Positions 9,099-20,425 of a DNA stretch of 64,000 nucleotides are shown here, one piece after another. The stretch lies in contig OX638135.1 of assembly GCA_951804985.1 (NCBI GenBank), forward strand, positions 43,166,324-43,230,323, in the 5' to 3' direction. Made by a program: the position numbers and the translations under genes. This DNA comes from Dryomyza anilis (taxonomy: Eukaryota; Arthropoda; Insecta; Diptera; Dryomyzidae). Position 1 is the stretch's first letter; each line of letters opens with the position of its first letter. The notes beneath the pieces were generated by a model that was not told the DNA's origin, ran no database searches, and saw only the letters and a program-made list of their open reading frames with translations.

Positions 9099-11564
9099 TT
9101 TTGATCTTTTTGATCTTGTTGATCTTGTTGATCTTGTTGATCTTGTTGATCTTGTGGATCTTGTTGGTCTTGTTGATCTTGTTGATCTTGTTGATCTTGT
9201 TGATCTTGTTGATCTTGTTGATCTTGTTGATCTTGTTGATCTTGTTGATCTTGTTGATCTTGTTGATCTTGTTGATCTTGTTGATCTAGTTGATCTTGTT
9301 GATCTTGTTGATCTTGTTGATCTTGTTGATCTTGTTGATCTTGTTGATCTTGTTGATCTTGTTGATCTTTTTGATCTTTTAGATCTTTTTGATCTTTTTG
9401 ATCTTTTTGATCTTTTTGATCTTGTTGATTTTGTTGATCTATTTGATCTTGTTGATCTATTTGATCTATTTGATCTATTTGATCTTGTTGATCTATTTGA
9501 TCTTGTTGATCTATTTGATCTATTTGATCTTTTTGATCTTTTTGATCTTTTTGATCTTTTTGATCTTTTTGATCTTTTTGATCTTTTTGATCTTTTTGAT
9601 CTTTTTGATCTTTTTGATCTTTTCGATCTTTTTGATCTTTTTGATCTTTTTGATCTTTTTGATCTTTTTGATCTTTTTGATCTTTTTGATCTTTTTGATC
9701 TTTTTGATCTTTTTGATCTTTTTGATCTTTTTGATCTTTTTGATCATTTTGATCTTTTTGATCCTTTTGATCTTTTTGATCTTTATGATCTTTTTGATCT
9801 TTTTGATCTTTTTGATCTTTTTGATCTTTTTGCTCTTTTTGCTCTTGTTGATCTTGTTGATCTATCTGATCTTGTTGATCTATTTGATCTTGTTGATCTA
9901 TTTGATCTTGTTGATCTATTTGATCTATTTGATCTTTTTGATCTTTTTGATCTTTTTGATCTTTTTGATCTTTTTGATCTTTTTGATCTTTTTGATCTTT
10001 TTGATCTTTTTGATCTTTTTGATCTTTTTGATCTTTTTGATCTTTTTGATCTTTTGATCTTTTTGATCTTTTTGATCTTTTTGATCTTTTTGATCTTTTT
10101 GATCTTTTCGATCTTTTTGATCTTTTTGATCTTTTTGATCTTTTTGATCTTTTTGATCTTTTTGATCTTTTTGATCTTTTTGATCTTTTTGATCTTTTTG
10201 ATCATTTTGATCTTTTTGATCTTTTTGATCTTTATGATCTTTTTGATCTTTTTGATCTTTTTGATCTTTTTGATCTTTTTGATCTTGTTGATCTTGTTGA
10301 TCTTGTTGATCTTGTTGATCTTGTTGATCTTGTTGTTCTTGTTGATCTTGTTGATCTTGTTGATCTTGTTGATCTTCTTGATCTTGTTGATCTTGTTGAT
10401 CTTGTTGATCTTGTTGATCTTGTTGATCTTGTTGATCTTGTTGATCTTGTTGATCTTGTTGATTTTGTTGATCTTGTTGATCTTGTTGATCTTGTTAATC
10501 TTGTTGATCTTGTTGATCTTGTTGATCTTGTTGATCTTGTTGATCTTGTTGATCTTGTTGATCTTGTTGATCTTGTTGATCTTGTTGATCTTGTTGATCT
10601 TGTTGATTTTGTTGATCTTGTTGATCTTGTTGATCTTGTTAATCTTGTTGATCTTGTTGATCTTGTTGATCTTGTTGATCTTGTTGATCTTGTTGATCTT
10701 GTTGATCTTGTTGATCTTGTTGATCTTGTTTATCTTGTTGATCTTGCAGATCTTGCAGATCTTGTTGATCTTTTTGATCTTGTTGATCTTGTTGATCTTT
10801 TTGATCTTGTTGATCTATTTGATCTATTTGATCTTTTTGATCTTTTTGATCTTTTTGATCTTTTTGATCTTTTTGATCTTTTTGATCTTTTTGATCTTTT
10901 TGATCTTTTTGATCTTTTTGATCTTTTTGATCTTCTTGATCTTTTTGATCTTTTTGATCTTTTTGATCTTTTTGATCTTTTTGATCTTTTTGATCTTTTT
11001 GATCTTTTTGATCTTTTTGATCTTTTTGATCTTTTTGATCTTTTTGATCTTTTTGATCTTTTTGATCTTTTTGATCTTTTTGATCTTTTTGATCTTGTGG
11101 ATTCTGTTGATCTTGTTGATCTTAATGATCTTGTTGATCTTGTTGATCTTGTTGATCTTGTTGATCTTGTTTATCTTGTTGATCTTGTTGATCTTGTTGA
11201 TCTTGTTGATCTTGTTGATCTTGTTTATCTTGTTGATCTTGCAGATCTTGTTGATCTTGTTGATCTTTTTGATCTTAATGATCTTGTTGATCTTGTTGAT
11301 CTTGTTGATCTTGTTGATCTTGTTTATCTTGTTGATCTTGCAGATCTTGTTGATCTTGTTGATCTTTATGATTTTGTTGATCTGGTTGATCTTGTTGATC
11401 TTGCAGATCTTGTTGATCTTTTTGATCTTTTTGATCTGTTTGATCTTTTTGATATTTTTGATCTTTTTGATATTTTTATATTTTTGACCTTTTTGATCTT
11501 TTTGATCTTTTTCGATATTTTCGATCTTTTTTCAATCTTTTTTTGATCTTTTTGATTTTTTTGA
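9099..11564 (+). repeat. 9-bp satellite following island copy 2
   Basis: Same unit order as after copy 1: TTGTTGATC (to about 9,370), T5 units with a TATTTGATC code (about 9,430-9,525), pure T5, TTTTTGCTC pair (9,832 and 9,841), alternating TTG/TAT units, pure T5. Then come a TTG tract (about 10,283-10,790), T5 units and the TTGTGGATT-marked block leading to the next island. Confidence 0.95.
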
Positions 11565-11829
11565 TAAAAAAAATCCATAATTAGCGATATTTATATTTTC
11601 ATCATTTTCATATTTTCACACATGATGATCGATATTAATTCTCATCTTAAAAGTACTCATCATTGATGATGGAAATCATCGAAAGATGAGAAAAAACGGA
11701 CCGTGGTGAATTCTCATCATTTCAAGAAACTAAATGAAAAGATGAAAAAATTATTAGAAAAATTATGAGAAAAATGATGAGAAAAATGATGAGAGAAATG
11801 ATGAGAAAATATTGTACATATCCGATTGC
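11565..11829. repeat. Non-satellite island, short type, copy 3, with replaced segment
   Basis: Matches copies 1 and 2 except that about 11,607-11,625 reads TTCATATTTTCACACATGA in place of the stretch containing GAATAAATATATCGCTC. This removes the right arm of the inverted repeat. One further change is CCGTAG to CCGTGG. The replacement is local, with matching sequence resuming at GATGATCGATATT, which suggests a patch repair or template switch. Confidence 0.85.
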
Positions 11830-13611
11830 TTTTGATCTTTTTGATCTTGTTGATCTTGTTGATCTTGTTGATCTTGTGGATCTTGTTGGTCTTGTTGGTC
11901 TTGTTGATCTTGTTGATCTTGTTGATCTTGTTGATCTTGTTGATCTTGTTGATCTTGTTGATCTTGTTGATCTTGTTGATCTTGTTGATCTTGTTGATCT
12001 TGTTGATCTTGTTGATCTTGTTGATCTTGTTGATCTTGTTGATCTTGTTGATCTTGTTGATCTTGTTGATCTTGTTGATCTTGTTGATCTTGTTGATCTT
12101 GTTGATCTTGTTGATCTTGTTGACCTTTTTGATCTTTTTGATCTTTTTGATCTTTTTGATCATTTTGATCTTTTTGATCTTGTTGATTTTGTTGATCTAT
12201 TTGATCTTGTTGATCTATTTGATCTATTTGATCTTGTTGATCTATTTGATCTATTTGATCTTGTTGATCTATTTGATCTTTTTGATCTTTTTGATCTTTT
12301 TGATCTTTTTGATCTTTTTGATCTTTTTGATCTTTTTGATCTTTTTGATCTTTTTGATCTTTTTGATCTTTTTGATCTTTTTGATCTCTTTGATCTTTTT
12401 GATCTTTTTGATCTTTTTGATCTTTTTGATCTTTTCGATCTTTTTGATCTTTTTGATCTTTTTGATCTTTTTGATCTTTTTGATCTTTTTGATCTTTTTG
12501 ATCTTTTTGATCTTTTTGATCTTTTTGATCTTTTTGATCTTTTTGATCTTTTTGATCTTTTTGATCTTTTTGATCTTTTTGATCATTTTGATCTTTTTGA
12601 TCTTTTTGATCTTTTTGATCTTTTTGATCTTTTTGATCTTTTTGATCTTTTTGATCTTTTTTATCTTTTTGATCTTTTTGCTCTTTTTGATCTTGTTGAT
12701 CTATTTGATCTTGTTGATCTATTTGATCTTGTTGATCTATTTGATCTTGTTGATCTATTTGATCTTTTTGATCTTTTTGATCTTTTTGATCTTTTTGATA
12801 TTTTTGATCTTTTTGATCTTTTTGATCTTTTTGATCTTTTTGATCTTTTTGATCTTTTTGATCTTTTTGATCTTTTTGATCTTTTTGATCTTTTTGATCT
12901 TTTTGATCTTTTTGATCTTTTTGATCTTTTTGATCTTTTTGATCTTTTTGATCTTTTTGATCTTTTTGATCTTTTTGATCTTTTTGATCTTTTTGATCTT
13001 TTTGATCTTTTTGATCTTTTTGATCTTTTTGATCTTTTGATCTTTTTGATCTTTTTGATCTTTTTGATCTTTTTGATCTTTTTGATCTTTTTGATCTTTT
13101 TGATCTTTTTGATCTTTTTGATCTTTTTGATCTTTTTGATCTTTTTGATCTTTTTGATCTTTTTGATCTTTTTGATCTTTTTGATCTTTTTGATCTTTTT
13201 GATCTTTTTGATCTTTTTGATCTTTTTGATCTTTTTGATCTTTTTGATCTTTTTGATCTTTTTGATCTTTTTGATCTTTTTGATCTTTTTGATCTTTTTG
13301 ATCTTTTTGATCTTTTTGATCTTTTTGATCTTTTTGATCTTTTTGATCTTTTTGATCTTTTTGATCTTTTTGATCTTTTTGATCTTTTTGATCTTTTTGA
13401 TCTTTTTTGATCTTTTTGATCTTTTTGATCTTTTTGATCTTTTTGATCTTTTTGATCTTTTTGATCTTTTTGATCTTTTTGATCTTTTTGATCTCTTTGA
13501 TCTTTTTGATCTTTTTGATCTTTTTGATCTTTTTGATCTTTTTGATCTTTTTGATCTTTTTGCTCTTTTTGATCTTTTTGCTCTTTTTGCTCTTTTTGCT
13601 CTTTTTGATCT
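11830..13611 (+). repeat. 9-bp satellite following island copy 3
   Basis: Third copy of the island-to-satellite order: TTGTTGATC with TTGTGGATC and two TTGTTGGTC near its start, TATTTGATC code (about 12,180-12,275), T5 units, one TTTTTGCTC unit (12,680), TTG/TAT alternation, pure T5, then several TTTTTGCTC units (13,562-13,600). Confidence 0.95.
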
Positions 13612-13860
13612 TTTTAAACATTTTGATCTATTTGGTCTTTTTGATCTTTTTGATCTTTTTGGTTTTTTTGATCTTTATGATATTTTTGATCTCTTTGATC
13701 TCATGATATTATTCGATATTTTTCGATATTTTTCGATCTTTTCGATCTTTTCGATCTTTTTCGATCTTTTTCGATCTTTTTCAATCTTTTTCGATCTTTT
13801 TCGATGTTTTTCGATATTTTTCGATCTTTTTCGATCTTTTTCAATCTATTAGATCTTTTT
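13612..13860 (+). repeat. Marker module B (copy 1) and decamers
   Basis: The module runs AAACATTTTGATC (13,616), TATTTGGTC, TTTGGTTTTTTTGATC, CTCATGATATTATTCG, then CGATA/CGATC decamers. Related modules start at 14,440, 17,002 and 19,964, where CTCATG reads CTCTTG. Confidence 0.85.
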
Positions 13861-13945
13861 GAGAAATCGGTATTTTTGAAATTGATATTTTTTGATATTT
13901 TGATCTTTTTTGTAATTTCAATCTTTCGATCTTTTCGTTCTTTTT
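13861..13945 (+). repeat. Transition motif, copy 5
   Basis: GAGAAATCGGTA start (A to G relative to copies 1-4) and TTTTTTGTAATTTC step. Both changes are shared with copies 6 and 7, defining a second subfamily. Confidence 0.8.
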
Positions 13946-14539
13946 GATCTTTTTGATCATTTCGATCTCTTTGATCTTTTTGATCTTTTTAATCTTTTTG
14001 ATATTTTTGATCTTTTTGATCTTTTTAAACTTTTTGATCTTTTTGGTCTTTTTGATCTTTTTGGTTTTTTTGATCTTTTTGATCTTTTTGATATTTTTGA
14101 TCTTTTTGATCTTTTTGATCTTTTTGATCTTTTTGATCTTTTTGATCTTTTTGATCTTTTTGATCTTTTTGATCTTTTTGATCTTTTTGATCTTTTTGAT
14201 CTTTTTGATCTTTTTGATATTTTTATATTTTTGACCTTTTTGATCTTTTTGATCTTTTTGATCTTTTTGATCTTGTTGATCTTTTTGATCTTTTTGGTCT
14301 TTTTGATCTTTTTGATCTTTTTGATCTTTTTGATCTTTTTGATCTTTTTGATCTTTTTGATCTTTTTGATCTTTTTGATCTTTTTGATCTTTTTGATCTT
14401 TTTGATCTGTTTGCTCTTTTTGCTCTTTTTGATCTTTTTAAACATTTTGATCTATTTGGTCTTTTTGATCTTTTTGATCTTTTTGATCTTTTTGGTTTTT
14501 TTGATCTTTTTGATATTTTTGATCTCTTTGATCTCTTGA
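13946..14539 (+). repeat. T5-GATC satellite with module B copy 2
   Basis: Nine-mers with TTTAAAC and TTTGGTC variants, then about 180 bp of T5 units, a TTTATATTTTTGACC break at about 14,222, more T5 units and module B starting at 14,440. Confidence 0.85.
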
Positions 14540-14720
14540 TATTATTCGATATTTTTCGATATTTTTCGATCTTTTCGATCTTTTCGATCTTTTTCGATCT
14601 TTTTCGATCTTTTTCAATCTTTTTCGATCTTTTTCGATGTTTTTCGATCTTTTTCGATCTTTTTCGATCTTTTTCGATCTTTTTCGATCTTTTTCGATCT
14701 TTTTCGATCTTTTTGATCTC
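14540..14720 (+). repeat. CGATC decamer block
   Basis: Decamers of TTTTTCGATC with CGATA and CGATG variants. Here they lead straight into a TTGTTGATC tract, without the transition motif that follows the other module B copies. Confidence 0.85.
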
Positions 14721-15210
14721 TTTGATCTTGTTGATCTTGTTGATCTTGTTGATCTTGTTGATCTTGTTGATCTTGTTGATCTTGTTGATCTTGTTGATCT
14801 TGTTGATCTTGTTGATCTTGTTGATCTTGTTGATCTTGTTGATCTTGTTGATCTTGTTGACCTTGTTGATCTTGTTGATCTTGTTGATCTTGTTGATCTT
14901 GTTGATCTTGTTGATCTTGTTGATCTTGTTGATCTTGTTGATCTTGTTGATCTTGTTGATCTTGTTGATCTTGTTGATCTTGTTGATCTTGTTGATTTTG
15001 TTGATCTTGTTGATCTTGTTGATCTTGTTGATCTTGTTGATCTTGTTGATCTTGTTGATCTTGTTGATCTTGTTGATCTTGTTGATCTTGTTGATCTTGT
15101 TGATCTTGTTGATCTTGTTGATCTTGTTGATCTTGTTGATCTTGTTGATCTTGTTGATCTTGTTGATCTTGTTGATCTTGTTGATCTATTTGATCTTGTT
15201 GATCTATTTG
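14721..15210 (+). repeat. Near-pure TTGTTGATC tract
   Basis: About 480 bp of TTGTTGATC with only two or three off units (one TTGTTGACC, one TTGTTGATT), ending in TATTTGATC alternations. In the other strand the unit reads GATCAACAA. Confidence 0.95.
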
Positions 15211-17001
15211 ATCTTGTTAATCTATTTTATTTTTTTGATCTTTTTGATCTTATTGATCTTTTTGATCTTTTTGATCTTATTGATCTTTTTGATCTTTTTG
15301 ATCTTTTTGATCTTTTTGATCTTTTTGATCTTTTTGATCTTTTTGATCTTGTTGATCTTTTTGATCTTTTTGATCTTTTTGATCTTTTTGATCTATTTGC
15401 TCTTTTTGATCTTTTTGATCTTTTTGATCTTTTTGATCTTTTTGATCTTTTTGATCTTTTTGATCTTTTTGATCTTTTTGATCTTTTTGATCTTTTTGAT
15501 CTTTTTGATCTTTTTGATCTTTTTGATCTTTTTGATCTTTTTGATCTTTTTGATCTTTTTGATCTTTTTGATCTTTTTGATCTTTTTGATCTTTTTGATC
15601 TTTTTGATCTTTTTGATCTTTTTCAATCTTTTTGATCTTTTTGATCTTTTTGATCTTTTTGATCTTTTTGATCTTTTTGATCTTTTTGATCTTTTTGATC
15701 TTTTTGATCTTTTTGATCTTTTTGATCTTTTTGATCTTTTTGATCTTTTTGATCTATTTGATCTATTTGCTCTTTTTGATCTTTTTGATCTTTTTGATCT
15801 TTTTGATCTTTTTGATCTTTTTGATCTGTTTGATCTGTTTGATCTTTTTGATCTTTTTGATCTGTTTGATCTTTTTGATCTTTTTGATCTTTTTGATCTT
15901 TTTGATCTTTTTGATCTTTTTGATCTTTTTGATCTTTTTGATCTTTTTGATCTTTTTGATCTTTTTGATCTTTTTGATCTTTTTGATCTTTTTGATCTTT
16001 TTGATCTTTTTGATCTTTTTGATCTTTTTGATCTTTTTGATCTTTTTGATCTTTTTGATCTTTTTGATCTTTTTGATCTTTTTGATCTTTTTGATCTTTT
16101 TGATCTTTTTGATCTTTTTGATCTTTTTGATCTTTTTGATCTTTTTGATCTTTTTGATCTTTTTGATCTTTTTGATCTTTTTGATATTTTTGATCTTTTT
16201 GATCTTTTTGATCTTTTTGATCTTTTTGATCTTTTTGATCTATTTGCTCTTTTTGATCTTTTTGATCTTTTTGATCTTTTTGATCTTTTTGATCTTTTTG
16301 ATCTTTTTGATCTGTTTGATCTGTTTGATCTTTTTGATCTGTTTGATCTTTTTGATCTGTTTGATCTGTTTGATCTTTTTGATCTTTTTGATCTTTTTGA
16401 TCTTTTTGATCTTTTTGATCTTTTTGATCTTTTTGATCTCTTTGATCTTTTTGATCTTTTTGATCTTATTGATCTTTTTGATCTTTTTGATCTTTTTGAT
16501 CTTTTTGATCTTTTTGATCTTTTTGATCTTTTTGATCTTTTTGATCTTTTTGATCTTTTTGATCTTTTTGATCTTTTTGATCTTTTTGATCTTTTTGATC
16601 TTTTTGATCTTTTTGATCTTTTTGATCTTTTTGATCTTTTTGATCTTTTTGATCTTTTTGATCTTTTTGATCTTTTTGATCTTTTTGATCTTTTTGATCT
16701 TTTTGATCTTTTTGATCTTTTTGATCTTTTTGATCTTTTTGATCTTTTTGATCTTTTTGATCTTTTTGATCTTTTTGATCTTTTTGATCTTTTTGATCTT
16801 TTTGATCTTTTTGATCTCTTTGATCTTTTTGATCTTTTTGATCTTTTTAATCTTTTTGATCTTTTTGATCTTTTTGATCTTTTTGATCTTTTTGATCTTT
16901 TTGATCTTTTTGATCTTTTTGATCTTTTTGATCTTTTTGATCTTTTTGATCTTTTTGATCTTTTTGATCTGTTTGCTCTTTTTGCTCTTTTTGATCTTTT
17001 T
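15211..17001 (+). repeat. Long T5-GATC tract with GCTC and TGTTTGATC variants
   Basis: About 1.8 kb of mainly pure TTTTTGATC. Clusters TATTTGCTC (about 15,395, 15,763 and 16,243) are followed by T5 units and TGTTTGATC variants, indicating an internal duplication of a few hundred bp. One CAATC unit occurs at about 15,623. Confidence 0.95.
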
Positions 17002-17265
17002 AAACATTTTGATCTATTTGGTCTTTTTGATCTTTTTGATCTTTTTGATCTTTTTGGTTTTTTTGATCTTTTTGATATTTTTGATCTCTTTGATCTCTTG
17101 ATATTATTCGATATTTTTCGATATTTTTCGATCTTTTCGATCTTTTCGATCTTTTTCGATCTTTTTCGATCTTTTTCAATCTTTTTCGATCTTTTTCGAT
17201 GTTTTTCGATCTTTTTCGATCTTTTTCGATCTTTTTCGATCTTTTTCAATCTATTTGATCTTTTT
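17002..17265 (+). repeat. Module B copy 3 and CGATC decamers
   Basis: Module B from AAACATTTTGATC at 17,002, then decamers to about 17,250, as at 13,616 and 19,964. Confidence 0.85.
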
Positions 17266-17350
17266 GAGAAATCGGTATTTTTGAAATTATTATTTTTTGA
17301 TATTTTGATCTTTTTTGTAATTTCAATCTTTCGATCTTTTCGTTCTTTTT
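17266..17350 (+). repeat. Transition motif, copy 6
   Basis: GAGAAATCGGTA subfamily, with an extra change GAAATTGAT to GAAATTATT. Confidence 0.8.
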
Positions 17351-17380
17351 AATCTTTTTGATATTTTTGATCTTTTTGAT

Positions 17381-17580
17381 CTTTTTCGATCTTTTTCGAT
17401 CTTTTTCGATCTTTTTCGATCTTTTTTGATCTTTTTCGATCTTTTTCGATCTTTTTCGATCTTTTTCGATCTTTTTCGATCTTTTTCGATCTTTTTCGAT
17501 CTGTTTCGATCTTTTTCGATCTTTTTCGATCTTTTTCGATCTTTTTCGATCTTGTTGATCTTTTTCGATCTTTTTCGATC
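17381..17580 (+). repeat. CGATC decamer block (17 units plus mixed end)
   Basis: Seventeen ten-base units from 17,381 to 17,550, one with T for C (TTTTTTGATC) and one TGTTTCGATC, then one TTGTTGATC and two more decamers. T5 tracts recur every 10 bp. Confidence 0.9.
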
Positions 17581-17590
17581 TTTTTGATCT

Positions 17591-19298
17591 CTTTGATCTT
17601 GTTGATCTGGTTGATCTTGTTGATCTTGTTGATCTTGTTGATCTTGTTGATCTTGTTGATCTTGTTGATCTTGTTGATCTTGTTGATCTTGTTGATCTTG
17701 TTGATCTTGTTGATCTTGTTGATCTTTTTGATCTTGTTGATCTTTTTGATCTTATTGATCTTTTTGATCTTTTTGATCTTTTTGATCTTTTTGATCTTTT
17801 TGATCTTGTTGATCTTGTTGATCTTGTTGATCTTTTTGATCTTTTTGATCTTTTTGATCTGTTTGATCTGTTTGATCTTTTTGATCTTTTTGATCTTTTT
17901 GATCTTTTTGATCTTTTTGATCTTTTTGATCTTTTTGATCTGTTTGATCTTTTTGATCTTTTTGATCTTTTTGATCTTTTTGATGTTGTTGATCTTTTTG
18001 ATCTTTTTGATCTTTTTGATCTTTTTGATCTTTTTGATCTTTTTGATCTTTTTGATCTTTTTGATCTTTTTGATCTTTTTGATCTTTTTGATCTTTTTGA
18101 TCTTTTTGATCTTTTTGATCTTTTTGATCTTTTTGATCTTTTTGATCTTTTTGATCTTTTTGATCTTTTTGATCTTTTTGATCTTTTTGATCTTTTTGAT
18201 CTTTTTGATCTTTTTGATCTTTTTGATCTTTTTGATCTTTTTGATCTTTTTGATCTTTTTGATCTTTTTGATCTTTTTGATCTTTTTGATCTTTTTGATC
18301 TTTTTGATCTTTTTGATCTTTTTGATCTTTTTGATCTTTTTGATCTTTTTGATCTTTTTGATCTTTTTGATCTTTTTGATCTTTTTGATCTTTTTGATCT
18401 TTTTGATCTTTTTGATCTTTTTGATCTTTTTGATCTTTTTGATCTTTTTGATCTTTTTGATCTTTTTGATCTTTTTGATCTTTTTGATCTTTTTGATCTT
18501 TTTGATCTTTTTGATCTTTTTGATCTTTTTGATCTTTTTGATCTTTTTGATCTTTTTGATCTTTTTGATCTTTTTGATCTTTTTGATATTTTTGATCTTT
18601 TCGATCTTTTTTGATCTTTTTGATCTTTTTGATCTTTTTGTGATTTTTTTGATCTTTTTGATCTTTTTGATCTTTTTGATCTTTTTGATCTTTTTGATCT
18701 TTTTGATCTTTTTGATCTTTTTGATCTTTTTGATCTTTTTGATCTTTTTGATCTTTTTGATCTTTTTGATCTTTTTGATCTTTTTGATCTTTTTGATCTT
18801 TTTGATCTTTTTGATCTTTTTGATCTTTTTGATCATTTTGATCTTTTTGATCTTTTTGATCTTTTTGATCTTTTTGATCTTTTTGATCTTTTTGATCTTT
18901 TTGATCTTTTTGATCTTTTTGATCTTTTCGATCTTTTCGATCTTTTTGATCTTTTTGATCTTTTTGATCTTTTTGATCTTTTTGATCTTTTTGATCTTTT
19001 TGATCTTTTTGATCTTTTTGATCTTCTTGATCTTCTTGATCTTCTTGATCTTCTTGATCTTCTTGATATTTTTGATCTTTTTGGTCTTTTTGATCTTTTT
19101 GATCTTTTTGATCTTTTTGATCTTTTTGATCTTTTTGATCTTTTTGATCTTTTTGATCTTTTTGATCTTTTTGATCTTTTTGATCTTTTTGATCTTTTTG
19201 ATCTTTTTGATCTTTTTGATCTTGTTGATCTTTTTGATCTTTTTGATCTTTTTGATCTTCTTGATCTTTTTGATCTTTTTGATCTTTTTGATCTTTTT
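17591..19298 (+). repeat. TTG tract then long T5-GATC tract
   Basis: TTGTTGATC to about 17,725, then almost pure TTTTTGATC, interrupted by TGTTTGATC variants, one TTTTTGTGATT marker (18,640), and five consecutive TTCTTGATC units at about 19,023-19,065 followed by TTCTTGATA. Confidence 0.95.
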
Positions 19299-19355
19299 GA
19301 TCAAAAAGATCAAAAAGATCAAAAAGATCAAAAAGATCAAAAAAATCAAAAGATC
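19299..19355 (-). repeat. Short inverted satellite tract
   Basis: Here the purine-rich strand of the unit (GATCAAAAA) appears on the + strand for about five units before the normal orientation resumes at AGATCTTTTTGATC. I found no other strand switch in the window. The junctions are palindromic (TTTTTGATCAAAAA on the left, CAAAAGATCTTTT on the right), so the tract can fold against either neighbour. It is either a real inversion or fold-back repair event, or an assembly artefact. Confidence 0.9.
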
Positions 19356-19963
19356 TTTTTGATCTTTTTGATCTTTTTGATCTTTTTGATCTTTTTGATC
19401 TTTTTGATCTTTTTGATCTTTTTGATCTTTTTGATCTTTTTGATCTTTTTGATCTTTTTGATCTTTTTGATCTTTTTGATCTTTTTGATCTTTTTGATCT
19501 TTTTGATCTTTTTGATCTTTTTGATCTTTTTGATCTTTTTGATCTTTTTGATCTTTTTGATCTTTTTGATCTTTTTGATCTTTTTGATCTTCTTGATCTT
19601 CTTGATCTTCTTGATCTTCTTGATCTTCTTGATATTTTTGATCTTTTTGGTCTTTTTGATCTTTTTGATCTTTTTGATCTTTTTGATCTTTTTGATCTTT
19701 TTGATCTTTTTGATCTTTTTGATCTTTTTGATCTTTTTGATCTTTTTGATCTTTTTGATCTTTTTGATCTTTTTGATCTTTTTGATCTTTTTGATCTTTT
19801 TGATCTTTTTGATCTTTTTGATCTTTTTGATCTTTTTGATCTTTTTGATCTTTTTGATCTTTTTGATCTTTTTGATCTTTTTGATCTTTTTGATCTTTTT
19901 GATCTTTTTGATCTTTTTGATCTTTTTGATCTTTTTGATCTTTTTGATCTTTTTGATCTTTTT
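19356..19963 (+). repeat. T5-GATC tract right of the inversion
   Basis: Pure TTTTTGATC, a second series of five TTCTTGATC units then TTCTTGATA and TTTTTGGTC, exactly 566 bp right of the first series, then more T5 units. Confidence 0.95.
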
Positions 19964-20207
19964 AAACATTTTGATCTATTTGGTCTTTTTGATCTTTTTG
20001 ATCTTTTTGGTTTTTTTGATCTTTTTGATATTTTTGATCTCTTTGATCTCTTGATATTATTCGATATTTTTCGATATTTTTGATCTTTTCGATCTTTTCG
20101 ATCTTTTTCGATCTTTTTCGATCTTTTTCAATCTTTTTCGATGTTTTTCGATCTTTTTCGATCTTTTTCGATCTTTTTCGATCTTTTTCAATCTATTTGA
20201 TCTTTTT
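19964..20207 (+). repeat. Module B copy 4 and CGATC decamers
   Basis: Module B from 19,964 followed by decamers with one CGATG variant, as at 17,002. Confidence 0.85.
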
Positions 20208-20290
20208 GAGAAATCGGTATTTTTGAAATTGATATTTTTTGATATTTTGATCTTTTTTGTAATTTCAATCTTTCGATCTTTTCGTTCTTT
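20208..20290 (+). repeat. Transition motif, copy 7 (last)
   Basis: GAGAAATCGGTA subfamily. No further copy, and no island, is seen from here to the right end of the window. Confidence 0.8.
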
Positions 20291-20425
20291 TTAATCTTTT
20301 TGATATTTTTGATCTTTTTGATCTTTTTAAACTTTAAGATCTTTTTGGTCTTTTTGATCTTTTTGGTTTTTTTTAATTTTTTGATCTTTTTGATCTTTTT
20401 GATCTTTTTGATCTTTTTGATCTTT

